A stretch of DNA of 5,266 nucleotides from Mariprofundus sp. (GTDB taxonomy: Bacteria; Pseudomonadota; Zetaproteobacteria; Mariprofundales; Mariprofundaceae): the NCBI GenBank assembly GCA_015485035.1, contig WFUI01000217.1:1-5266 (forward strand), given 5' to 3'. The notes below the pieces were generated by a model. The model was not told the origin of the DNA, did not search any database, and worked only from the letters and a program-made list of their open reading frames with translations. The position numbers and the translations under genes are program-made. This document shows positions 1 through 3,935 of this stretch, piece by piece. Every line of letters starts with the position of its first letter. The first letter of the stretch is position 1.

Positions 1-1115
1 GCAACAACGCGTCGGGCTTGTCGATCGCCTGTGCCAAGAATACTGGCAACCTCACCGCGTGGCAGTTCGCCTCTATACAGAATCGCTTCGAGAATCGCAC
101 CCGCCCTGGGGGGAAGTGTACCGGCGCGTACTTCTTCTTCTACCCAGAGCAGGATACGGTTTCGCAAGCGATCGGGTTGTACGAGATCCTCCATGAATGT
201 GACTTGATCGAGACAGGTTTGCAAAAAGAAATGGGTAAATGAGGCAAGCTCTTCTTCGCTCAGATTTCCGCGGCCATCAAGATCGTTGCGCCGGGGCATA
301 TCACAGGCTGCCAGGTGATTTTTGTAAGATCGAACATGACGAGCCAGACCGCGAGCAATCGACCAGATCCCGCCGGTGTCCAGTGTTTCCAGTAACATGG
401 CGTAAGACATCAAACGTGCGACACGTCCATTACCATCAAGAAATGGGTGAATCCATAGCAGCCTGTGATGTGCTGCGGCCGCCGCGATAATGGTTTCAGA
501 CTTGCCAGGTTTACTGTAGATCCGTTCGAATTGTTCAAGAAAACGGGGTAGTGCGCCGGGGCTGATCGCAATGTGCCGCCCGACTTTTACATGACGCTGG
601 CGCAGTTCGCCGGGAATGATCTGTATGCGTTCACCGGTATCAGGATCTTCAATCCATTGCAGATCATCGGGTAACAACTCGCTAAAGCGCCGATGAATTT
701 CGCAAATACCTTCAGTGGATGTTGCCTTGCCACGTAAACCTCCCTCATCAATCCATTGCTGGACAGTAATATGTGCCTTCGCTTCGAGTTGCAGGTTGCG
801 TTTTTCCGTGTTTTCACTGTAGTCGTTCTTGAGAGCTCGCTCGATGTCGATTGGGTGGGTGTCATGACCTTCGATCAGGTTGCTGTAATAGCAGTTCATT
901 GCCCGAACCAGATCGGCCAGGGCCGTGAGCACCCCGTTTGGCAGGCTACGGCGAAATCCGGCTGAATGTGCCGCCAGATCGACGGCAAGATCGCTGAGCG
1001 TTCCCCGGTGTTTCGAGCTCTCGGAGATCCGCATCGGCTCCATCATTGATGGCTGTTCACCCCCATCAGGCGGCCCCGCCATGTCCGCTTTTATGTCCAC
1101 TTTGTCATCACTCAT
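1..1115 (-). CDS. Fic/DOC-family protein (putative AMP transferase), 3' end cut by the window edge
   Basis: The frame is open for 371 codons from the ATG at 1115 to the left edge, with no stop. It carries the complete Fic catalytic motif HPFLDGNGR at residues 223-231 (His223 catalytic; Asn and Arg bind the nucleotide). An upstream helix has S78-N-L-I-E82-G83, the (S/T)xxxE(G/N) inhibitory motif; its N-terminal position marks a class II, self-inhibited Fic protein. From about residue 337 to the edge there is a winged-helix-like segment (GAILEAILYRGELPRGEVAS and following), as in many Fic proteins of 370-400 aa, so probably only a few dozen residues are missing. Family members transfer AMP from ATP to a hydroxyl side chain of a target protein, and some act as toxins; the target here is unknown. 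No SD precedes the ATG at 1115. ATGs at codons 12, 24 and 25 are alternative starts in a variable N-terminus. The gene is divergent from the XRE gene. The fold is secure, the activity inferred. Confidence 0.93.
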   Translation of the reverse strand, partial: MSDDKVDIKADMAGPPDGGEQPSMMEPMRISESSKHRGTLSDLAVDLAAHSAGFRRSLPNGVLTALADLVRAMNCYYSNLIEGHDTHPIDIERALKNDYSENTEKRNLQLEAKAHITVQQWIDEGGLRGKATSTEGICEIHRRFSELLPDDLQWIEDPDTGERIQIIPGELRQRHVKVGRHIAISPGALPRFLEQFERIYSKPGKSETIIAAAAAHHRLLWIHPFLDGNGRVARLMSYAMLLETLDTGGIWSIARGLARHVRSYKNHLAACDMPRRNDLDGRGNLSEEELASFTHFFLQTCLDQVTFMEDLVQPDRLRNRILLWVEEEVRAGTLPPRAGAILEAILYRGELPRGEVASILGTGDRQARRVV

Positions 1116-1121
1116 AGACTA

Positions 1122-1139
1122 ATAATATCAACATATTAT
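1122..1139. promoter_or_regulatory. Perfect 7-bp inverted repeat over the Fic -10 box
   Basis: ATAATAT (1122-1128) and ATATTAT (1133-1139) are exact reverse complements around the spacer CAAC. The dyad covers the proposed -10 box of the Fic gene and lies 7 bp from its start codon. It could be an operator for the neighbouring XRE repressor, though its sequence differs from the dyads at the XRE promoter. AT-rich dyads also arise by chance, so the functional call is weak. Confidence 0.3.
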
Positions 1140-1149
1140 GTCATTTCAA
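1122..1149 (-). promoter_or_regulatory. Candidate sigma70 promoter of the Fic gene, leaderless
   Basis: Read on the minus strand there is TTGAAA (1149-1144), a 16-bp spacer and TATTAT (1127-1122), each one mismatch from consensus. Transcription would be expected to begin near 1115, which is the ATG itself. With no SD before that ATG, a leaderless transcript is the simplest reading. If so, translation initiates without an SD; otherwise the true start is one of the internal ATGs at codons 12, 24 or 25. Confidence 0.45.
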
Positions 1150-1221
1150 GCGCTATTTTCGCCATAAATAAGTCCGTATTGAAGACCATTTATTTGGAAG
1201 CAGTGTTAGCCAGGTACTCAT

Positions 1222-1243
1222 TCAGGTTGGAAAGAGAACCTGA
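1222..1243. promoter_or_regulatory. Inverted repeat in the Fic/XRE divergent spacer
   Basis: TCAGGTT (1222-1228) and AACCTGA (1237-1243) form a perfect 7-bp dyad with an 8-bp spacer, upstream of the XRE promoter -35 box. It may be a binding site for a dimeric regulator. It does not match the TGTAC-type palindromes at 1280-1304. Support is symmetry and location only. Confidence 0.25.
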
Positions 1244-1268
1244 TTTCTCCAATTGTCCTGAGATTTTC

Positions 1269-1297
1269 TTGATTAAAAATGTACTGTGTACTATACA
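1269..1297 (+). promoter_or_regulatory. Candidate sigma70 promoter of the XRE repressor gene
   Basis: TTGATT (1269-1274), a 17-bp spacer and TATACA (1292-1297) form a good sigma70-like promoter. Initiation would fall at about 1303-1305, coinciding with the ATG at 1304. No SD is visible upstream of that ATG, so the mRNA may be leaderless, as is known for lambda cI transcribed from PRM. The -10 box lies inside the palindromic operator, which fits negative autoregulation. Confidence 0.5.
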
Positions 1298-1304
1298 GTA
1301 CACA
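1280..1304. promoter_or_regulatory. Nested palindromic operator at the XRE promoter
   Basis: Two perfect 8-bp dyads overlap. The first is TGTACTGT (1280-1287) with ACAGTACA (1295-1302), spacer 7. The second is TGTGTACT (1285-1292) with AGTACACA (1297-1304), spacer 4. Their centres are 9.5 bp apart (1291 and 1294.5 differ by 3.5 bp on the axis, while arms interleave), so they cannot both be filled by separate dimers in the same register. They cover the -10 box and the first base of the start codon. The likely ligand is the XRE protein encoded immediately downstream. Confidence 0.6.
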
Positions 1305-1654
1305 TGTTATTTGGAAATTACATCCGTGAAAGACGGGAAAAGCGCAAGAAGTCCGATCCCCGGTATTCGCTTCGCCAGGTGGCCAGCCGGATTGGGGTCG
1401 AACCGGCCTATCTGAGTAAGGTGGAACGGGGGGATGTCGCCCCGCCTTCGGAGGCAAAAATTATCGCGCTGGCCACAGAACTGGATGAGGATCCGGATGT
1501 GTTGCTGGCCCTGGCGGGCAAGGTGTCCAGCGAATTGCAGGACGTGATTCGTCAGCGACCGGAATTATTTGCACAGCTGATAAGGGAGCTGAAGGAATTA
1601 CCGGATCACGCCATTTTGCGGGTGGTGCGTGAAATACGCGATGGCGACTGGTAG
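1304..1654 (+). CDS. XRE/cro-family helix-turn-helix transcriptional regulator
   Basis: A complete 116-aa protein. Residues about 5-70 form an HTH_3/XRE domain: an N-terminal basic helix (IRERREKRKK), then SLRQVASRIGVEPAYLSKVE, where the second helix supplies the recognition residues, followed by the typical ERGDVAPPSEAKIIALATEL. The C-terminal tail (LQDVIRQRPELFAQLIRELK, ending in RDGDW) is a helical extension often found in this regulator subfamily and may mediate dimerisation. I chose the ATG at 1304 over an in-frame GTG at 1286 because 1286 lies inside the operator and upstream of the expected transcription start. There is no SD. The protein probably represses itself through the nested palindromes, and perhaps the divergent Fic gene. 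Members of this subfamily often sit beside an ImmA/IrrE-type partner; here a different protein follows, 87 bp downstream. Confidence 0.9.
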   Translation: MLFGNYIRERREKRKKSDPRYSLRQVASRIGVEPAYLSKVERGDVAPPSEAKIIALATELDEDPDVLLALAGKVSSELQDVIRQRPELFAQLIRELKELPDHAILRVVREIRDGDW

Positions 1655-1729
1655 GAAGTGTAACAAAATCGCAGATCTTTTACTGGTATGTAGCACGCGG
1701 CATGAGGTGGCATTAGCCGCTCTATAAAC

Positions 1730-1734
1730 AGGAG
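1730..1734 (+). promoter_or_regulatory. Ribosome binding site of the 329-aa protein
   Basis: AGGAG at 1730-1734 ends 7 bases before the ATG at 1742, an optimal spacing that fixes this start. It is one of the few clear plus-strand SD sites in the window. The 87 bp between the XRE stop and this gene hold no convincing promoter; a TATAAA at 1723-1728 has no matching -35 box, so readthrough from the XRE promoter is likely. Confidence 0.8.
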
Positions 1735-1741
1735 AAATAAG

Positions 1742-2731
1742 ATGATTGAACTATTGCATGACACACTGAATTTTGATTTTCCAGAAGTCCACGAAGAAGC
1801 AAGCTGTCGCATCGATTTTCAGCGTACCTTGCGGATCCCGGATGACAACAAGGAATATCCCTTGCCCGCCGGACTGGGGCGTTTTCCGGTGAGGCATGTT
1901 GATGATTACGCCAATAAGATACCGGAAGAATGGAAACAGCATGGCGGCGTATTGATGCCGATGTATCAAAGTGAAGCCTTGTGGCTTAATTTCAGTGGTG
2001 ATTATCCTTTTGCCTTGAAGATTGCTGCGGGAAAAATCAATGCGGTGACAGGCGAGGGATGGAAAAATGCCCTGTCTGATGAACCGCAGGATTATGTTGT
2101 CATCCCTGAGCAGCCCTGGCTGGATGGTTTTGCGGTGGGCAAAGGTAGAATCCGGCAGTTTGTGGCCATGCCGCTGGGAGAGGAGTATACCGCAGAAGAG
2201 CAGATTACTGGTGATGCTATCCATGGCGGGATCCAGATCATCGCCTACCCGATGAAAGCCGAAGCATACGAGAAATATTGTTTGCGATCTTCCACGTTGA
2301 ATAAGATGACGAATGAAATATGCTACTACGATATGGATGGATGTGCTATGGGGCTGGCGCCCGGCGGTTTGATGTGCCAGGAGATCTATGATGATCCCTA
2401 CGGGATGGATGTCTGGGACAGGGCGCATAGTGCACGCTGTTTTATTCACATCGTCAATAGCACGCATTATAAGAAGGTTACCGATGAATTTCCGCCACAT
2501 CGACCACCGACTATTTCCGATTATCAGCAGGCGGGCATTCCCTGGTTTGAATACTATGCCGATGAATTGAGTGCGATTGAGGGTTCGAAAAAACTGGCTG
2601 GGTTGGACAGTATCGCTGCGATGAAAATAAAAAAAGGCGAAGCGCCGTTAGCGGATAATGAATCTGTTATTCCAGCTAATTTGAAAACGATTTCCGTCGG
2701 TGCGCGAAAAGTTAAAGAGTGGAATGGCTGA
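1742..2731 (+). CDS. Conserved protein of unknown function, 329 aa
   Basis: This is a complete gene with a strong SD. I recognise the pattern as a widespread uncharacterised family but know of no assigned function. Conserved-looking blocks are GGVLMPMYQSEALWLNF (68-84), FALKIAAGKINAVTGE (90-105), QDYVVIPEQPWLDGF (116-130), RIRQFVAMPLGEEYTAEEQI (136-155), HGGIQIIAYPMK (161-172), GLAPGGLMCQEIYDDPYGMD (204-223) and ARCFIHIVNSTHY (231-243). There is no signal peptide, no membrane span and no nucleotide-binding P-loop, so a soluble cytoplasmic protein is likely. Many acidic and aromatic residues are present, but no catalytic signature I can name. The last 45 residues are Lys/Ala-rich and look less conserved. 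It follows the XRE gene on the same strand and may be controlled by that regulator. Certain as a gene, function unknown. Confidence 0.92.
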   Translation: MIELLHDTLNFDFPEVHEEASCRIDFQRTLRIPDDNKEYPLPAGLGRFPVRHVDDYANKIPEEWKQHGGVLMPMYQSEALWLNFSGDYPFALKIAAGKINAVTGEGWKNALSDEPQDYVVIPEQPWLDGFAVGKGRIRQFVAMPLGEEYTAEEQITGDAIHGGIQIIAYPMKAEAYEKYCLRSSTLNKMTNEICYYDMDGCAMGLAPGGLMCQEIYDDPYGMDVWDRAHSARCFIHIVNSTHYKKVTDEFPPHRPPTISDYQQAGIPWFEYYADELSAIEGSKKLAGLDSIAAMKIKKGEAPLADNESVIPANLKTISVGARKVKEWNG

Positions 2732-2856
2732 TCTTGCAGGTTATATTTCACTGGGCATGAATTTCAATTTGATAAAAAAAATATGGTGTAAGTTATTTTG
2801 CAGAAGGTGTTAAACCTGACAATAAATTTACAGTAGGTTTTCAAGCTGCAACTAAT

Positions 2857-2876
2857 TAGGCGTTGGTAGACGCCTA
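2857..2876. terminator. Perfect 7-bp hairpin between convergent genes, possible terminator
   Basis: TAGGCGT (2857-2863) pairs with ACGCCTA (2870-2876) around a 6-base loop. It sits in the convergent space between the 329-aa gene and the minus-strand small ORF. No real T run follows on either strand (minus strand: ATTAGTT), so intrinsic termination is only possible. It could equally stabilise RNA 3' ends. Confidence 0.35.
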
Positions 2877-2939
2877 TAACTGACAAATTGGAAATCAGAG
2901 ATGGGTCGCGGCAAAAGCGACTGGCTGGATGGTAGACGC
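2864..2939. repeat. 10-bp direct repeat, two copies
   Basis: TGGTAGACGC occurs at 2864-2873 and again at 2930-2939, 66 bp apart. The first copy spans the loop and right arm of the hairpin at 2857-2876. Purpose unknown; two copies of 10 bp in 80 bp are suggestive but not proof of function. Confidence 0.3.
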
Positions 2940-2943
2940 GCCG

Positions 2944-3072
2944 TCAATCTGATGAAGGCGGGGTGTGGTGTTGCTGCCAGAGGGTGGTCAAAGCGCGCGC
3001 CAGTCCGAGGCTGGCGATAAGGCTGACAATCGTCATGATGACAAGAAAGGCCTGATCGACAAATGTGTCCAT
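2944..3072 (-). CDS. Candidate 42-aa single-span membrane peptide
   Basis: A short ORF runs from the ATG at 3072 to the TGA at 2946-2944. AAGGAG on the minus strand (AGGAG = 3085-3081) ends exactly 8 bases before the ATG. The peptide starts MDTFVDQ, has a hydrophobic stretch at residues 8-25 (AFLVIMTIVSLIASLGLA), then Arg26 and a polar tail with W32 and HHTPP. That is enough for one membrane-spanning helix. I recognise no family. The SD lies in a perfect hairpin and a leader ORF overlaps the start out of frame, an arrangement typical of translationally regulated small membrane peptides, including type I toxins; a toxin role is inference. A longer overlapping minus-strand frame (3079-2852) was judged less likely because its GTG is only one base from the SD. 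Confidence 0.5.
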   Translation of the reverse strand: MDTFVDQAFLVIMTIVSLIASLGLARALTTLWQQHHTPPSSD

Positions 3073-3101
3073 TTGGCACTCTCCTTGAGAGTGCGCAGCA
3101 T
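3033..3101 (-). CDS. Candidate 22-aa leader ORF overlapping the small membrane peptide
   Basis: On the minus strand, GGAGGG (3113-3108) is followed 6 bases later by the ATG at 3101. The ORF encodes MLRTLKES and continues to ...RPFLSS, then a TGA at 3035-3033. It runs through the SD hairpin of the 42-aa ORF and over its start codon, in a different frame. Ribosomes reading it would melt the hairpin and expose the internal SD, so a coupling role fits better than a functional product. This is like Mok over Hok in layout only. Longer in-frame versions upstream lack SD support. Confidence 0.35.
   Translation of the reverse strand: MLRTLKESAKWTHLSIRPFLSS
3076..3094 (-). promoter_or_regulatory. SD-sequestering hairpin in front of the 42-aa ORF
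   Basis: GCACTCTC and GAGAGTGC are perfect reverse complements (8 bp) with a 3-base loop (AAG on the minus strand). The SD of the 42-aa ORF (AAGGAG) is made of the loop plus the first bases of the 3' arm, three bases before the ATG. The fold should block ribosome entry until it is opened by upstream translation, heat or a partner RNA. Confidence 0.5.
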
Positions 3102-3165
3102 TTCCTTCCCTCCCCCCATGATTCTTGGGAACCGTCTTTTAGAAACGGTGGTAGAGGTATGTCTT

Positions 3166-3192
3166 AGTATAGTATTTCGGGTATAGCACCAA
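3166..3192 (-). promoter_or_regulatory. Weak candidate promoter for the minus-strand small ORFs
   Basis: On the minus strand TTGGTG (3192-3187) and TATACT (3171-3166) are separated by 15 bp, shorter than ideal. The predicted transcript would begin near 3159 and have a leader of about 58 bases to the 22-aa ORF and 87 to the 42-aa ORF. The leader includes a hairpin-forming dyad (ACCGT 3131-3135 with ACGGT 3145-3149). Confidence 0.3.
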
Positions 3193-3240
3193 GATTGAGG
3201 AACGTCGGGAATGGCGTGTGAGCGGCAGGATTGCTGGTTC

Positions 3241-3276
3241 AGGCTCACGGTATGAGCCTAAATGTATGGTATACAT
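3241..3276. promoter_or_regulatory. Two adjacent dyads in the divergent spacer
   Basis: AGGCTCA (3241-3247) pairs with TGAGCCT (3253-3259), loop 5. Three bases on, ATGTAT (3262-3267) pairs with ATACAT (3271-3276) around GGT. The second contains TGTA and TACA half-sites, similar in flavour to the operator at the XRE promoter, and another TACA follows at 3284-3287. They lie between the minus-strand small ORFs and the plus-strand small gene, where operators would be expected. No T run supports a terminator. Confidence 0.3.
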
Positions 3277-3327
3277 AAATCGGTACATTCAATATGGTTA
3301 ATAGTTGACCATTCTAGTGCGTCTGGC

Positions 3328-3361
3328 AGTAAGGGAGAGAGGCCGCCACTTTCCCCTTACT
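3328..3361. promoter_or_regulatory. Long-loop inverted repeat upstream of the broken small gene
   Basis: AGTAAGGG (3328-3335) and CCCTTACT (3354-3361) are perfect 8-bp complements, with further partial pairing inside (GAG against CTTTC) around a GC-rich loop. It may be a leader RNA hairpin or an operator of the gene starting at 3414. A TTGACC at 3305-3310 upstream is a possible -35 box without a good -10 box. Confidence 0.3.
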
Positions 3362-3380
3362 CTGAAATCCAGTAGGGTTA

Positions 3381-3398
3381 ATGTGACGCAATTCACAT
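3381..3398. promoter_or_regulatory. CRP-type binding site
   Basis: ATGTGA-CGCAAT-TCACAT is an exact match to the TGTGA-N6-TCACA core of CRP/Vfr-type regulators, with the dyad extended by one base on each side. It lies 15 bp upstream of the GTG at 3414. That is too close for classical activation of this start, so it would either repress or serve a transcript starting inside the ORF, or act on the leftward promoter from a distance. CRP itself is not encoded in the window. Confidence 0.5.
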
Positions 3399-3413
3399 GC
3401 TGTTGGAGAGGAA

Positions 3414-3910
3414 GTGAGGGGGGAAGCGAAAATAAAGGGCCTTAACTCTGAAGCAATAATATCGGCCATGCTTCGATGGCAAAACGACCAGGGGACAAGA
3501 ATGCGACAGGAGTTTGCCACCTTGCTGGTTTCTAAAGATGGCAAAGTAAAAGTGAATCCAAAAGAAGTAACGGAGTGGCTTATAGATGAGGCAATAGATG
3601 GTAATTATGCCAGGGTCTGTTGATCTTTTATCTATTGTCTGATTTTGGCTAATTTTAGCCCTGCCTGCGTTATTTTTTACTATCAATGGAGTGCATTGAT
3701 ACGTAAAAAATGCCTTGTCAGGACTAAAATTTCCTCAAAATCAGCCTAACATCTGAAAGATCAACAGCCCCTAGAGATAAGAATGAAGGTATATTAATAA
3801 TTGAAAATGCAGAATCCGCATTGGATGTTCGATTATCTGAAGTAAGCAATGCATTCCTTCATCCGGAAAATCGTGAATTTATTAATGCCGGATGGGTTCA
3901 TGAATGTTAA
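3414..3910 (+). pseudogene. Small gene of unknown function broken by a 161-bp element
   Basis: The 5' part begins at GTG 3414 (SD GGAGAGG at 3405-3411) and runs 66 codons before entering the element at 3612, then stops at TGA 3621-3623, which belongs to the element. Beyond the element the frame resumes at about 3774 and reads to TAA 3908-3910, ending in ...NREFINAGWVHEC. Removing 161 bases restores one open frame of 111 codons with a clean join (…DGNYA-R-DKNEGILI…). The rebuilt product is soluble, with a helical start (SEAIISAMLRWQNDQGTRMR) and a segment VNPKEVTEWLIDEAI. I recognise no family. It ends 25 bp before hsdM, so it was probably the first gene of that operon, and it is more AT-rich than hsdM. 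The 69-aa truncated product might still be made. An internal ATG at 3468 is an alternative start. Confidence 0.6.
3612..3772. mobile_element. MITE-like palindromic element, 161 bp
   Basis: The two ends match as inverted repeats: AGGGTCTGTTGATCTTT (3612-3628) against the complement of 3772-3756, 16 of 17 identical. Symmetry continues inward with conserved blocks CTGATTTT, AATTTTAG, CCTG and ATTTTTTAC on both arms and ends in a perfect 8-bp central hairpin, TATCAATG (3681-3688) with CATTGATA (3694-3701), loop GAGTG. It has no coding capacity, so it would need a transposase in trans. Flanks show no clear target duplication; CA on the left against TA on the right could be a decayed 2-bp TA duplication of the Tc1/IS630 kind, which is speculative. 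I cannot name the parent IS. The long fold could cause polarity on hsdM. Confidence 0.75.
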
Positions 3911-3935
3911 CAGAACATAAAAAATTGAAATAAAA

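Larger units (their letters stand above)
2732..2943. other. Non-coding stretch after the 329-aa gene
   Basis: I see no credible ORF here. It holds an A-rich patch (2773-2782), a weak dyad AAACCT (2812-2817) with AGGTTT (2835-2840) followed by a short T run that could be a poor terminator of the upstream gene, and the stronger hairpin described separately. A small dyad GTCGC (2905-2909) with GCGAC (2917-2921) also lies in the presumed 3' untranslated region of the minus-strand small ORF. Confidence 0.5.

Noticed and set aside
18..490. Plus-strand open frames opposite the Fic gene
   Set aside because: They are antisense to the Fic catalytic and C-terminal coding region, with no SD or protein pattern.
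1284..1298. LexA (SOS) box at the XRE promoter, CTGT...ACAG
   Set aside because: The spacing between CTGT and ACAG is 7 bases, one short of the 8 required for a LexA site. The larger nested dyads explain the symmetry better.
1751..2500. 249-codon minus-strand open frame
   Set aside because: It lies wholly opposite the well-supported 329-aa gene, has no SD, and its translation is rich in Arg/His/Ile without domain pattern.
2857..2880. Integron attC-like site (TTAGGCG ... CGCCTATAAC)
   Set aside because: The hairpin is too short and lacks the paired GTTRRRY and RYYYAAC boxes with unpaired extrahelical bases. No integrase or cassette array is visible.
2852..3079. 75-codon minus-strand frame starting at GTG 3079
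   Set aside because: Its start is only one base from the SD that is correctly spaced for the 42-aa ORF, and its translation has no hydrophobic or domain pattern.
3393..3686. 97-codon minus-strand frame crossing the element boundary
   Set aside because: It starts inside the inserted element, lacks an SD and runs antisense to the broken gene, whose plus-strand frame is supported on both sides of the insert.
3702..3743. Outward promoter in the MITE-like element driving hsdM
   Set aside because: A good TAAAAT (3725-3730) exists, but the nearest TTGATA is 23 bp upstream and the TTGTCA at 3715 has no -10 box at the right distance.
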